From NCBI RefSeq assembly GCF_001657475.1, contig NZ_LXEY01000022.1, positions 186,001 through 250,000 of the forward strand: a stretch of 64,000 bases of DNA. Reading direction: 5' to 3'. The DNA is from Enteractinococcus helveticum (GTDB lineage Bacteria; Actinomycetota; Actinomycetes; Actinomycetales; Micrococcaceae). Position 1 is the stretch's first letter; each line of letters begins with the position of its first letter. The notes under the pieces were generated by a model, which was not told the DNA's origin, searched no databases, and saw nothing but the letters and a program-made list of their open reading frames with translations. Of this stretch, positions 33,259-42,667 are shown one piece after another. The translations under genes were made by a program, and so were the position numbers.

Positions 33259-35295
33259 ATGAGTCAACACGATCAGCCCTTACACATGGCCATCGATACC
33301 GGTGGGACCTTCACCGACGTCGCAATCCGGGCCGACGACGGGACCATGAGCGTCTGGAAACTTCCGTCAACCCCGGCAGCACCAGAACAAGCGGTCATCG
33401 CCGGGCTCAAAGGTGCATTGAACCGAGTCGGTGGCACACCACAAGATCTCACCCGATTTGTCCACGGCAGTACCGTAGCAACCAACACCGTGATCACCCG
33501 TGACGGAGCACGCATTGGTATGGTCACGACCAAAGGCTTTCGAGATGTGCTGGCAATTGCGCACCAAGCCCGCCCATCCATCTACGATCAACACCAAGCG
33601 CGCCCCGAACCACTCATCGACCGCAAACATATTGTTGAAGCCACGCAACGCATGGACGCCACCGGTCAGATCATTGTCGAGCTCGATGAGACCGCACTGC
33701 GTACGACCATTGAAGATCTTCGCGAGTTCAACCTGGACGTCGTCGTGGTCTCCTTTCTCAATGCCTATGTGAATCCCGAACACGAACATCGAGCTGCTGA
33801 GATCATTCAGGAAGCTGGTATCGCCCATCAGGTTGTGGCAGCAACCGATGTATCGGCTGAAATGCGTGAATTTGAGCGCACCTCGACCGCAGCAATCAAC
33901 GCCTACGTTTCCCCACGCATTTCGCACTACATTCACCAATTAGAACAAGGACTCACCCAAGCCGGTGTGGAAACCGGGTGGCGGATCATGCAGTCCTCCG
34001 GTGGTTTGCTCAGCCCCACAGACGCTGCAGAACACCCCGCACGCACTGTGCTGTCAGGCCTGGCCGGCGGCGTCGTCGGAGCCGCCAACTGGGCCAAACA
34101 CCTTGAGCTGCAACGCGTCGTCTCCTTTGATATCGGCGGTACCTCCACGGATATTGCCCTGATACGCGATGGCATCCCCGATGAGACACTCTCATCTGAA
34201 ATTGCCGGGCTCCCACTGAAGCTCCCGTCGGTCGATGTTCACACCATCGGTGCCGGCGGCGGTTCGATCGCCTGGTTAGATTCCGGCGGTGGCCTTCGCG
34301 TTGGTCCCCATTCCGCCGGAGCCGATCCCGGCCCGATCAGTTATCAGCGCGGCGGTGAGCATCTTACCGTCACCGATGCCCACGCCGTCATCGGTCGTCT
34401 GGGTGATGAGCTGCTTGGCGGAGAATTCGACCTCGATGTACCGGCGGCTCGCGACGCGATGACCGAATGGGGGCAACAGCTGGGCCTTTCTGCCGAAGAT
34501 ACCGCCGAGGGCATTCTGAAGGTCATTACCGCAACCATGGCTCGGGGTATTCGCAAAGTCTCAGTTGAGCGCGGCGTTGATCTACGGGCCTGTGACCTGA
34601 TGGCCTTCGGCGGCGCCGGCCCGTTACACGGCGCGGATCTTGCCCGGGAACTCAATATGCGCTCGGTAATCATCCCACCTCGGCCCGGAATCGCCTCAGC
34701 GGTGGGCATACTCGATGCACCCATCCGCTACGACTATGCGACCAGTGTCGACGTCAACACGCCGCAGGCACTCAGCGACCTTGAGGCGACCTTCCAAGAT
34801 ATGCAAGCACACGCTGGTGCTGATCTGGATCATCCGGAGGCTGAGACCCACTATGAGTCTCTGGTCGATGCTCGGTACATCGGTCAGTCCTATGAGCTCA
34901 CGGTCGCCTGGGACCCCGACTGGGGGACCCAACGCGAAATCTTTGAACAAGCCCATGAAGAAAACTATGGATTTGCTGATCCGGATGCGGTCATGGAGAT
35001 CGTCGTCGCCCGGCTGGTGGTGACCCAACCCGTTGAACATGGCGTCCTAGAATCCGTGGCGTCCATCAGCGCTGAGGTCACAGCCACCCACCACCGCAAG
35101 GTCTATATCGATGGCTCCTGGCGCGACGTGCCAATTTATGATCGCGCCAGTTTCGGGGAGGCAACCGTAGTGCAGGGCCCGGCGATCATCGAGCAGTTCG
35201 ACTCGACCATCTATATTCGTCCCGATCAGTCAGCGCAGAACGACACCTATGATTTCCTACATATTCGCTCTGCGACAGACCAGGAGCAGTCATGA
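33259..35295 (+). CDS. hyuA: Hydantoinase/oxoprolinase subunit A
   Basis: 678-residue ATP-dependent hydantoinase/5-oxoprolinase A subunit. The actin-like ATPase fold opens with AIDTGGTFTDVAI at residues 11-23, and VSFDIGGTSTDIALI at about residue 290 is the second phosphate-binding segment. The family opens five-membered lactam rings such as N-methylhydantoin or 5-oxoproline using ATP. Which one is used here cannot be told. The ATG has a poor ribosome-binding site. Its stop overlaps the start of the B subunit by four bases (ATGA), so the two are made together. It starts 118 bases after the rpsI terminator. Confidence 0.93.
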   Translation: MSQHDQPLHMAIDTGGTFTDVAIRADDGTMSVWKLPSTPAAPEQAVIAGLKGALNRVGGTPQDLTRFVHGSTVATNTVITRDGARIGMVTTKGFRDVLAIAHQARPSIYDQHQARPEPLIDRKHIVEATQRMDATGQIIVELDETALRTTIEDLREFNLDVVVVSFLNAYVNPEHEHRAAEIIQEAGIAHQVVAATDVSAEMREFERTSTAAINAYVSPRISHYIHQLEQGLTQAGVETGWRIMQSSGGLLSPTDAAEHPARTVLSGLAGGVVGAANWAKHLELQRVVSFDIGGTSTDIALIRDGIPDETLSSEIAGLPLKLPSVDVHTIGAGGGSIAWLDSGGGLRVGPHSAGADPGPISYQRGGEHLTVTDAHAVIGRLGDELLGGEFDLDVPAARDAMTEWGQQLGLSAEDTAEGILKVITATMARGIRKVSVERGVDLRACDLMAFGGAGPLHGADLARELNMRSVIIPPRPGIASAVGILDAPIRYDYATSVDVNTPQALSDLEATFQDMQAHAGADLDHPEAETHYESLVDARYIGQSYELTVAWDPDWGTQREIFEQAHEENYGFADPDAVMEIVVARLVVTQPVEHGVLESVASISAEVTATHHRKVYIDGSWRDVPIYDRASFGEATVVQGPAIIEQFDSTIYIRPDQSAQNDTYDFLHIRSATDQEQS

Positions 35296-36875
35296 ACCAG
35301 ACGTCGTTGAATGCGGTAGAACTCGAAATCGCACGCAACCGGTTAGAATCCATCGCCGAAGAAGTCGGCACCGCACTGATCCAAACCAGCTACTCGCCCA
35401 ACATCAAAGACCGGCGCGACTGTTCAGCAGGCATCTATGGGCCCGATGGCATGCTCATCTCACAGGCCGAACATATTCCATTGCATCTGGGCTTGATGCC
35501 AACCATGATCAAAAACGCTCTGGCCACATACGGTACCGAGAATCTGGTTGACGGCGATGTGCTGATCACCAATAACCCCTATCTCGGCGGGTCCCACCTG
35601 CCAGATATGTGTGTCATTACCCCGGTCTTTTGGCATGATGAACTGATTGCCGTGGTCGCCAATCTGGCCCACCATGTCGACGTCGGCGGGATTACCCCGG
35701 GCTCGATGGCCACGCATGCCACCGAAATCTACCAAGAAGGTGTGCGGGTTCCCCCGGTCAAACTCTTCGACCGCGGTGTGCTCCAGCGCGAACTGTTCTC
35801 GGTATTACTGACAAATATTCGCACCCAGGACAAGACGCGCGGCGACATCATGGCTCAGGTCGCCGCCAACCGACTGGGCGAACGGCGTATCCAGGAATTA
35901 TTAGCAGAATGGGGCACCCAGCGTTTTGGGCAATCCACTCGGGCTCTGGTTGACTATGCTGCCCGCCGCACCGCAGCCGCCATTGGCCACCTGCCCGATG
36001 GCAAGGGGACCTTTACCGATATTCTCGAACACGACGGCAACCGCGAACATCCCACCGAGATCACCGTGACCGTGGAAGTCTCCGGTGAACACCTCACCGT
36101 GGACTTCACCGAAACCAACGACCAAGTCTCCGGTGCCGTGAACTGTTCCTGGGCGGTGACCGAAGGCTGCGTGGCCTACGTGATTAAACTGCTCACCGAT
36201 CCCACCTTGCCTTCCAACGCAGGCCTGATGGAACCGATCACCGTGCACACTCGCAAAGGCTCACTGGTGGCAGCAGTATTTCCCGCACCGGTGGCCAACG
36301 GCAATATCCAAACCTCACAGCGCATTGTCGACGCTTTGCTCGGCGCGTTTCACGAATTCGCTCCCGAACATGTCCCGGCGGCCTCCTCCGGGTCGATGTC
36401 GATCATGACCATCGGCGGCTTTGACGAAACCACCGGCCAATACTTCTCCTACGTCGAAACCTACGGCGGGGGACAGGGCGCCATGCCGGACCAGGACGGC
36501 GCCTCTGCCGTACACACCCACATGACCAATACCCGCAACACCCCGTGTGAAGTCATTGAGCGCGAGTATCCGCTACGCGTTGAGGCCTACCAAATCGCCG
36601 AGAACACCGGCGGAGCAGGCACATTCCGCGGCGGCGACGGGTTGATCCGCCACCTAACACTCACCCGCGGCAAAGCCCAAGTCGTAGCCGGCACATCCCG
36701 GGTGACCACTGCACCCTGGGGCCTCGCTGGCGGATCAGATGGCACGCCAGGCCATGTCATCCGCCATGGTACTGACGGCGATGAACCCCGAGAATCCATG
36801 ACCAGGTTCGAAGTCCATGCCGGTGAAGGCATCACCATACAAACCGCAGGTGGTGGTGGCTACGGCACCGCATAG
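35292..36875 (+). CDS. hyuB: Hydantoinase/oxoprolinase subunit B
   Basis: 527-residue B subunit of the same enzyme. The N-terminal motif YSPNIKDRRDCSAGI, the segment ITNNPYLGGSHLPDMCVITP and the GGGGYG end are typical of this family. With HyuA it would form the ring-opening enzyme. The pair is followed 74 bases later by a MerR-type regulator whose promoter shows a dyad, which may or may not control hyuAB. No carbamoylase or racemase of the classical hydantoin pathway follows directly; an alanine-racemase-fold protein lies 2.4 kb downstream. Confidence 0.93.
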   Translation: MNQTSLNAVELEIARNRLESIAEEVGTALIQTSYSPNIKDRRDCSAGIYGPDGMLISQAEHIPLHLGLMPTMIKNALATYGTENLVDGDVLITNNPYLGGSHLPDMCVITPVFWHDELIAVVANLAHHVDVGGITPGSMATHATEIYQEGVRVPPVKLFDRGVLQRELFSVLLTNIRTQDKTRGDIMAQVAANRLGERRIQELLAEWGTQRFGQSTRALVDYAARRTAAAIGHLPDGKGTFTDILEHDGNREHPTEITVTVEVSGEHLTVDFTETNDQVSGAVNCSWAVTEGCVAYVIKLLTDPTLPSNAGLMEPITVHTRKGSLVAAVFPAPVANGNIQTSQRIVDALLGAFHEFAPEHVPAASSGSMSIMTIGGFDETTGQYFSYVETYGGGQGAMPDQDGASAVHTHMTNTRNTPCEVIEREYPLRVEAYQIAENTGGAGTFRGGDGLIRHLTLTRGKAQVVAGTSRVTTAPWGLAGGSDGTPGHVIRHGTDGDEPRESMTRFEVHAGEGITIQTAGGGGYGTA

Positions 36876-36885
36876 CAGCTACGAG

Positions 36886-36916
36886 TTGACCCTCCTGCAA
36901 CGGGAGACCCGATGAT
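36886..36916 (+). promoter_or_regulatory. Putative MerR-type promoter with operator dyad
   Basis: TTGACC (36886-36891) and GATGAT (36911-36916) are separated by 19 bases, the stretched spacing used by MerR-family activators. Inside the spacer lies CTCCTG (36892-36897) against CGGGAG (36901-36906), an imperfect dyad with one mismatch. It precedes the MerR gene by 34 bases, fitting self-regulation. Confidence 0.42.
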
Positions 36917-36949
36917 GAAGATACCATCACCCAGGAAAGGACCCATTGC

Positions 36950-37762
36950 ATGATGACCATCGGCGAATTCTCCGAGGCTACCGGGCTGACCATCAAAGCC
37001 CTGCGACACTACGACGAGGTCGACCTGCTGACCCCGGCAGAAGTGGATCCCAACACGGGCTATCGGCATTATGACACCGCCGAGGTCAAAACTGCGGCAA
37101 GCATTTCGATCCTGCGCGAAATGGGTCTATCGCTCAAATCGGTTCAACAGTATCTCAACGACAACACCGTGAGAACACATGTGCTTGAAGAACACCGAAA
37201 CACGGTCTTGGCGGAACGGCAGCGACAAGACCTGCTGTGGGACGAGGGCATAATGATTCTCGACGAGTACCTCAAAGACTATGAGATAGGCCAGCGCACC
37301 GCCCAAGCAATGTCCTGGGTCGGTCATGTCATGCCCACAGACCAGCCGCGACCAGATGACGACGCCGAAGTCCTAGGCTTTCAAGAATTCCTCAAAACCC
37401 TGCCACAGTACGATATCAACGTCACCGGCCACACCTGGACTGAATTTCGAACCGATCAGGCCTCAGGCGCCTCGGTGATGTGCCAAGCAGTTGGGCTCAC
37501 ACACGCCGTGCCCACCGTGGTTCCCCACCCGGAATACATTGTCACCGGGACACTGCAGCCCCGAATCGAAAAATACGTTCGCATGAACCCGCTGGTCGCC
37601 ATGAGTCCCGAACTGTCGGCACCACATCCGGCCGCAGTAGCAATCTTCCATGAAGCTCGTGAGGACGACGTCTTGGGAATCCGTCAGGTCCGAGTACCCG
37701 ACAGTGACCTGAACAGCATGGAATTGGTCATTGACCTACCAATTCCTTCGACAACCCGTTAG
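36950..37762 (+). CDS. MerR-family regulator with ligand-binding C-terminal domain
   Basis: 270-residue regulator. Residues 1-70 are a MerR winged-helix domain (MTIGEFSEATGLTIKALRHY, then GYRHYDTAEV). A helix at about residues 75-115 is the dimerisation coiled coil. The rest resembles the GyrI-like effector domain of multidrug-sensing regulators such as BmrR, judging by length and position; the ligand is unknown. AGGAAAGGA lies eight bases before ATG 36950; ATG 36953 is an alternative. The promoter region carries a 19-base-spaced element. It sits between hyuB and the aldehyde dehydrogenase, and either may be its target. Confidence 0.85.
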   Translation: MMTIGEFSEATGLTIKALRHYDEVDLLTPAEVDPNTGYRHYDTAEVKTAASISILREMGLSLKSVQQYLNDNTVRTHVLEEHRNTVLAERQRQDLLWDEGIMILDEYLKDYEIGQRTAQAMSWVGHVMPTDQPRPDDDAEVLGFQEFLKTLPQYDINVTGHTWTEFRTDQASGASVMCQAVGLTHAVPTVVPHPEYIVTGTLQPRIEKYVRMNPLVAMSPELSAPHPAAVAIFHEAREDDVLGIRQVRVPDSDLNSMELVIDLPIPSTTR

Positions 37763-37786
37763 GGTGGCGCACCTGCCGGATTGATA

Positions 37787-37817
37787 GTTACCAGCTAGTA
37801 ACAGTACGCTGGGTAAC
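37787..37817 (+). promoter_or_regulatory. Possible operator before the aldehyde dehydrogenase gene
   Basis: GTTAC (37787-37791) faces GTAAC (37798-37802) as an inverted pair with six bases between, and a third copy GTAAC follows at 37813-37817. This is a repeat-and-dyad pattern within the 72-base gap. No promoter elements are clear. Confidence 0.3.
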
Positions 37818-37834
37818 GACCAGAAAGGTAGGCT

Positions 37835-39277
37835 ATGACCGCTGCACAGACCCTTGCCGAAGTCCAACACGTCTACCGAACCGGACGAACCCGCAACGTC
37901 GAATGGCGCTTAGGCCAGCTCTCCGCGCTACAACAACTGCTGGAAGACCACGCCGACGCCATCGAAACAGCTCTGCAAACCGACCTTGGCAAGAACGGTT
38001 TCGAGTCCTGGGTATCTGAAATCGGTCAGGTCCTCCACGAAATCAAAGCACTGCGCAAACAGGTCGCCTCCTGGGCCAAGCCGCAACGCGTCCGTACACC
38101 GATTGCCCTCTGGCCCGCGTCATCAAAGATTCAACACGAACCCCGCGGCACCGTGCTGGTCATCTCCCCGTGGAACTATCCCATCCTGCTCAGTCTGTCC
38201 CCACTGGCCGGGGCGGTGGCCGCCGGCAACGCGGTGGTAATGAAACCCTCCGAGATCGCCACCGCGGTCGAAACCCTCCTGGCCGAACTCATACCGCAAT
38301 ACCTCGATCCACATGCCGTTCGCGTCGTGACCGGCGGCCCCGACGTCGTCAACCAGATACTCAACACCGGCCCAGACTACGTGTTTTTCACCGGCTCCCC
38401 ACGCGTGGGATCCATCATCGCCCAGGCCTGCGCAGAACAGCATATTGATTACACGCTCGAGCTTGGTGGCCAGTCGCCGGTCTATGTGCACGACGACGCC
38501 AATATTCGCACTACCGCGACCCGATTAGTCTGGGGCAAATTTTTCAACGCCGGGCAGACCTGCGTGGCGCCCAACCACATCTATGTGCATCAAGCGATCG
38601 CCGAGAAATTCCAAGCCGCCGTGCTTGCTGAGCTCGCTCAGCAATTCGGCCCAAATCCCCAGACTCATCCAGACTATCCACGCATGATCACCCCCGATCA
38701 CACCGCCAGCCTCGCCGAACTGCTGGCAGCATCTACCGGCACAACGCTGCACGGCGGGACCATTGACGCCGAACAACGCTTCATCGAACCGACCATCATC
38801 ACCGATATCGCTGAAGACGACGCCTTGATGTCGCGAGAACTCTTCGGCCCGGTCCTACCCATCATCCAGGTCACCGGAATCGACGACGCCGTGCACCGCA
38901 TCAACCAACGAGCCCACCCACTGGCGGCATACGTCTTCACAGAGTCCAACGCCATCAAAGATTCCTTTTGCGATCATGTCGTCGCCGGAGCCATCGGCAT
39001 CAACATTCCGGTCATGCACGTCGCCAACCCACACCTACCTTTCGGTGGGGTAGGAGCATCAGGTCGCGGCCAATACCACGGCCGGTGGTCACTAGAAACG
39101 TTCACCCACCACCGCGCGGTCTTAGACAAACCCACGAGCTGTGACACGATCAAACTGCTGACACAACCGGTACCAGGCTGGGCCAATCGACTGGTCCGAC
39201 GTTTCTTCTCGGCCGGCAAGAATCCACCCGCCGACAAACGAGCCGCGCAGTACTACCGCACCCGGCCCCCGGAATAG
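37835..39277 (+). CDS. Aldehyde dehydrogenase, class 3-like
   Basis: 480-residue NAD(P)-dependent aldehyde dehydrogenase. The catalytic glutamate is E209 (LELGGQSP) and the nucleophile is C243 (NAGQTCVAP), the same numbering as animal class 3 enzymes, because the N-terminus is short. FFTGSPRVGSIIA is the cofactor-binding turn, and LPFGGVGASGRGQYHG is the class 3-like C-terminal motif. Substrates of this class range from medium-chain to aromatic aldehydes; the true one is unknown. AGAAAGG lies before the ATG. It is followed eight bases later by the PLP enzyme and then an FAD oxidase, probably one transcript. Confidence 0.92.
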   Translation: MTAAQTLAEVQHVYRTGRTRNVEWRLGQLSALQQLLEDHADAIETALQTDLGKNGFESWVSEIGQVLHEIKALRKQVASWAKPQRVRTPIALWPASSKIQHEPRGTVLVISPWNYPILLSLSPLAGAVAAGNAVVMKPSEIATAVETLLAELIPQYLDPHAVRVVTGGPDVVNQILNTGPDYVFFTGSPRVGSIIAQACAEQHIDYTLELGGQSPVYVHDDANIRTTATRLVWGKFFNAGQTCVAPNHIYVHQAIAEKFQAAVLAELAQQFGPNPQTHPDYPRMITPDHTASLAELLAASTGTTLHGGTIDAEQRFIEPTIITDIAEDDALMSRELFGPVLPIIQVTGIDDAVHRINQRAHPLAAYVFTESNAIKDSFCDHVVAGAIGINIPVMHVANPHLPFGGVGASGRGQYHGRWSLETFTHHRAVLDKPTSCDTIKLLTQPVPGWANRLVRRFFSAGKNPPADKRAAQYYRTRPPE

Positions 39278-39285
39278 CCTTCGCC

Positions 39286-40506
39286 ATGGACACCAGCTTT
39301 CAACTATTACCAACCGGAGAGCCACTGGTTGGCCAACAACATCGCAGGCTCGATGCCGCCAGTCACGACTTAGACGCCCCACTCGCCGTGCTGGATCTGC
39401 ACGCACTATCAGCAAATGCGCACAACCTGTTGCACCGTGCCCAGGGCAAACCCGTGCGTATTGCGTCCAAATCCATTCGCTCGGTTGAAGTCCTCAACGC
39501 CCTGCTGGCCCTTGAAGGGTTTGCCGGCGTCTTGGCTTTCACCCTGGATGAAGCCATCATGCTCGTGCACATGGGCGTTACCGACGACGTCGTCGTGGCA
39601 TATCCGACGGTGGCCCCCAATGCGTTGGCGAACCTGATCAGTTCCACCCAACTCCTGTCGGCCATCACCCTGATGATTGATCACCCCGATCAACTTCGAG
39701 CCATCCAACATGCAGGCACACCCGTGGCACCGGTCCGAGTATGCCTGGACCTTGATACGTCGCTTAGGCTTGGGCCGATCCATATCGGTGCGCGTCGATC
39801 ACCGATCCACCGGGTCTCCCAAGCACGAGCCGCAGCCGAATATGTCACCGCCTCCGAGCAATTTCGCCTCGTGGGCCTGATGGGGTACGAAGCACAAATC
39901 GCCGGGGTAACCGATACCAATCCGATCATGAGGTCACTAAAACGCCTCTCCATGCAAGAGCTCGGCGCTCGCAGACCCAACGTGGTGGCTGCCGTGCAAG
40001 CAGTGCTTGCGGCACGAGGACTCCCGGAGCTGGAATTTATCAACGGCGGAGGTACCGGGTCATTGGACTTCACGACAACCGATGACTCCGTCACCGAACT
40101 TGCCGCAGGCTCCGGACTGTATGGCCCGCACCTTTTTGATCACTATGCCAGGTTCTCACCACATCCGGCAGCCTTCTTCGGGTTGGACGCCGTACGGATG
40201 CCTTCTGCGGATATGGTAACCGTGCACGGCGGAGGCTGGATCGCCTCCGGTGCACCCGGTGCCGACCGACTGCCACAACCTGTCTATCCACCAGGCCTGC
40301 GGTATACCACCACAGAGGGCGCCGGCGAGGTTCAAACGCCGCTGAAGGCCCGCGGTGATACGCCGCGTATCGGACAGCGGGTGTGGTTTCGACACACCAA
40401 AGCCGGTGAGTTAGCCGAACACGTCAATCATTTTCAGATCCTTACCAATCAGACCATCACCGCCCGCGTGACTACATATCGGGGTGATGGCTACGCATTT
40501 CTCTAA
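39286..40506 (+). CDS. Alanine-racemase-fold PLP enzyme, amino acid deaminase/aldolase type
   Basis: 406-residue member of the fold-type III PLP family (DSD1/D-threonine aldolase/alanine racemase N-domain). K62 in RIASKSIRS is the expected PLP lysine, and NGGGTGS at about residue 249 is the phosphate loop. The second domain with PSADMVTVHGGGWIAS resembles D-serine dehydratase-like proteins. It is not the housekeeping alanine racemase, which is at 52059-53210. Such proteins often lie beside a D-arabinono-lactone oxidase homologue in actinobacteria, as here, but the joint reaction is not known to me. The substrate may be a D-amino acid or an amino alcohol. Confidence 0.82.
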   Translation: MDTSFQLLPTGEPLVGQQHRRLDAASHDLDAPLAVLDLHALSANAHNLLHRAQGKPVRIASKSIRSVEVLNALLALEGFAGVLAFTLDEAIMLVHMGVTDDVVVAYPTVAPNALANLISSTQLLSAITLMIDHPDQLRAIQHAGTPVAPVRVCLDLDTSLRLGPIHIGARRSPIHRVSQARAAAEYVTASEQFRLVGLMGYEAQIAGVTDTNPIMRSLKRLSMQELGARRPNVVAAVQAVLAARGLPELEFINGGGTGSLDFTTTDDSVTELAAGSGLYGPHLFDHYARFSPHPAAFFGLDAVRMPSADMVTVHGGGWIASGAPGADRLPQPVYPPGLRYTTTEGAGEVQTPLKARGDTPRIGQRVWFRHTKAGELAEHVNHFQILTNQTITARVTTYRGDGYAFL

Positions 40507-40521
40507 GGCGGGCAATCAACT

Positions 40522-41829
40522 ATGGCTCACACCTGGTCCAACTGGTCCAAGACGATCAGCTCAACACCAACTGACGTGGCCACTCCCTGGACCATCGAGG
40601 CCCTCGAAACCACCGTCGATGAGGCGATAGCCCAGTGTCGGCGCCTTAAAGCGGTGGGTTCTGGACATTCCTTTACCAGTATCGCTGCCGCGAACGACAT
40701 CCAGTTGGACCTGAGCAATTACACCGGGATTGTGACCTTCGACCAGCACGCAGGACGCGTGACCCTGCGGTCTGGGACCCGCCTGTGGCAGATAGCCCAG
40801 CTCTTGGCCGGCAGCGGGTGGGCCATGGAAAATCTGGGAGATATCAACCAGCAGTCCATTGCCGGGGCCATTTCCACCGGCACCCACGGCACGGGGGTAC
40901 GATTCGGCGCCTTAGCCTCACAGGTCATAGGACTTGAGTTCATCACTGGCACCGGGCAACGTCTCACGGTGTCTGAAGACCAAGACCCCGAGGTACTGGA
41001 TGCACTTCGGGTCAGTCTGGGCGCATTTGGCATTGTCACCACGGTGACTCTGCAACTCGTACCCGAATATGATCTACGAACGGTGGAAGCCCCAGCACCC
41101 CTGGATGAGGTCCTGGACAATTGGCAAGCATTCAACGACCAGCACGATCACTTCGAAGTCTTCTGGTTTGGACACGATCAGAATGTTCAGACCAAAAGTT
41201 CGCAGCGACTCCCGGTCCAAGACCGCAGCCCATCGCCGTTGCAGCGCGCCCAAAACTGGGTCACCGACGAGCTGGTGTCAAACGGTGGTCTGGCGCTGAT
41301 CAGTCAGCTGGGCCGGCGCTACCGTCGCTTGCTGCCTGCACTCAACCGGTACGCGACCCGAGCGTGGGGCAGCTCCGACGTGACAGCCCACTGGTCGTCC
41401 GCGTTCGCTACACCACGTCGAGTCCGATTCAACGAGATGGAATATGCGCTACCATTTGAGACCATTCCAGACGTCGTGCGCGAACTGCGAGCACTGTTCT
41501 GTCGCAAGAACCTGGGCAGCACATTTCCGTTAGAGATTCGATCAGCAGCACCAGACACGGCGTGGTTAGCCACCAATCACAGTCAACCCACCGGCTATAT
41601 CGCGGTGCATCAATATTTTCAACAGGACTTCCGAGAGTATTTCGCCCAGATTGAGCCGATCCTACGTGCTGCCGGCGGGCGACCCCACTGGGGCAAACTC
41701 CATACGTTAGCTGCCGCAGACTTCCCCGCGCTGTACCCGAAATGGCAACAGATGCTGGACCTTCGCGAACAATATGATCCCCAGCGCATCTTCGCTAATT
41801 CATATGTGACTCGAGTCTTAGGTGCTTAA
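40522..41829 (+). CDS. FAD-linked D-arabinono-1,4-lactone oxidase-like protein
   Basis: 435-residue vanillyl-alcohol-oxidase-family flavoprotein. H49 in VGSGHSFT is the likely site of covalent FAD attachment, and NLGDINQQSIAGAISTGTHG is the FAD-binding core. The C-terminal HWGK motif begins at residue 389, diagnostic for aldonolactone and alditol oxidases. The substrate could be a sugar lactone or a sugar alcohol. No signal peptide is seen, so it is cytosolic. It is the third gene of the cassette, 15 bases after the PLP enzyme, and ends at a terminator. Confidence 0.88.
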   Translation: MAHTWSNWSKTISSTPTDVATPWTIEALETTVDEAIAQCRRLKAVGSGHSFTSIAAANDIQLDLSNYTGIVTFDQHAGRVTLRSGTRLWQIAQLLAGSGWAMENLGDINQQSIAGAISTGTHGTGVRFGALASQVIGLEFITGTGQRLTVSEDQDPEVLDALRVSLGAFGIVTTVTLQLVPEYDLRTVEAPAPLDEVLDNWQAFNDQHDHFEVFWFGHDQNVQTKSSQRLPVQDRSPSPLQRAQNWVTDELVSNGGLALISQLGRRYRRLLPALNRYATRAWGSSDVTAHWSSAFATPRRVRFNEMEYALPFETIPDVVRELRALFCRKNLGSTFPLEIRSAAPDTAWLATNHSQPTGYIAVHQYFQQDFREYFAQIEPILRAAGGRPHWGKLHTLAAADFPALYPKWQQMLDLREQYDPQRIFANSYVTRVLGA

Positions 41830-41836
41830 ACCTGAT

Positions 41837-41870
41837 GCGGGGTGCACACCGGAACCGGTGTGCACCCCGC
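41837..41870. terminator. Bidirectional terminator hairpin
   Basis: A perfect 16-base GC-rich stem (41837-41852 with 41855-41870) lies between the ends of the oxidase and the leftward transporter ATPase. It lacks T runs on either side and probably serves both convergent units. Confidence 0.75.
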
Positions 41871-41890
41871 TGATTCAACAACCAATGTCG

Positions 41891-42667
41891 TCAGAGTACC
41901 TTGGACAGAAAGTCCTTGAGCCGGTCTGATGTCGGGTTGCTAAAGATCTGCTCTGGCGGACCGTATTCTTGGATCACGCCGGCATCGATGAAGGCCACTC
42001 GGTCAGCGACTTCCCGGGCGAAGCCCATTTCGTGTGTCACCAACACCATGGTCATGCCCTCATCGGCAAGACTACGAATAACACCCAGCACTTCACCGAC
42101 CATTTCGGGGTCCAGTGCCGAGGTCGCTTCATCAAAGAGCATGATCTCAGGATTCATCGCCAGAGCCCGGGCGATGGCCACACGCTGTTTCTGCCCACCC
42201 GATAGGGAGGCTGGTCGTGCGTCAGCTTTTTCTTCGAGACCAACACGGCGCAGTAATTCCAGGGCTTCTGTGCGTGCTCGGTCCTGAGAATACTTTTTGA
42301 CCTGAGTCGGCGCCAAAGTAATGTTTTCCGCCACGGTCATGTTGGGGAACAAATTGAAGTGCTGGAACACCATGCCAACGTGTTTACGGACTTCATTGAG
42401 GTCCACCTTTTCGTCGGACAGGTTGAAGCCACCCAGCCAAATATTGCCCGAGGTAATGGACTCCAAGCCGTTGATGCAGCGAAGCAGGGTAGATTTTCCG
42501 GAACCGGATGGACCAATGACACACACAACTTCACCGGTTTTGACGTTGGCGTTGACCCCGCGCAGTACCTCATGGTCACCGAATGATTTGCGGAGGTCCT
42601 CGATACGAATGACGTTGGTCTCGTCATCGGAGACCAGTGGAATTGTGGAAGTTTTTGGATTCGCCAT
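41891..42667 (-). CDS. Amino-acid ABC transporter ATPase
   Basis: 258-residue ATPase of the polar amino-acid uptake family (GlnQ type). Walker A is GPSGSGKST, the Q-loop is [10 protein letters not shown], the signature is [15 protein letters not shown], and Walker B is [14 protein letters not shown]. About 20 extra residues precede the first strand. It is translated after the fused binding-protein/permease gene, overlapping it by one base (TAATG), so the two make one transporter. The amino acid carried is unknown. Confidence 0.95.
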   Translation of the reverse strand: MANPKTSTIPLVSDDETNVIRIEDLRKSFGDHEVLRGVNANVKTGEVVCVIGPSGSGKSTLLRCINGLESITSGNIWLGGFNLSDEKVDLNEVRKHVGMVFQHFNLFPNMTVAENITLAPTQVKKYSQDRARTEALELLRRVGLEEKADARPASLSGGQKQRVAIARALAMNPEIMLFDEATSALDPEMVGEVLGVIRSLADEGMTMVLVTHEMGFAREVADRVAFIDAGVIQEYGPPEQIFSNPTSDRLKDFLSKVL

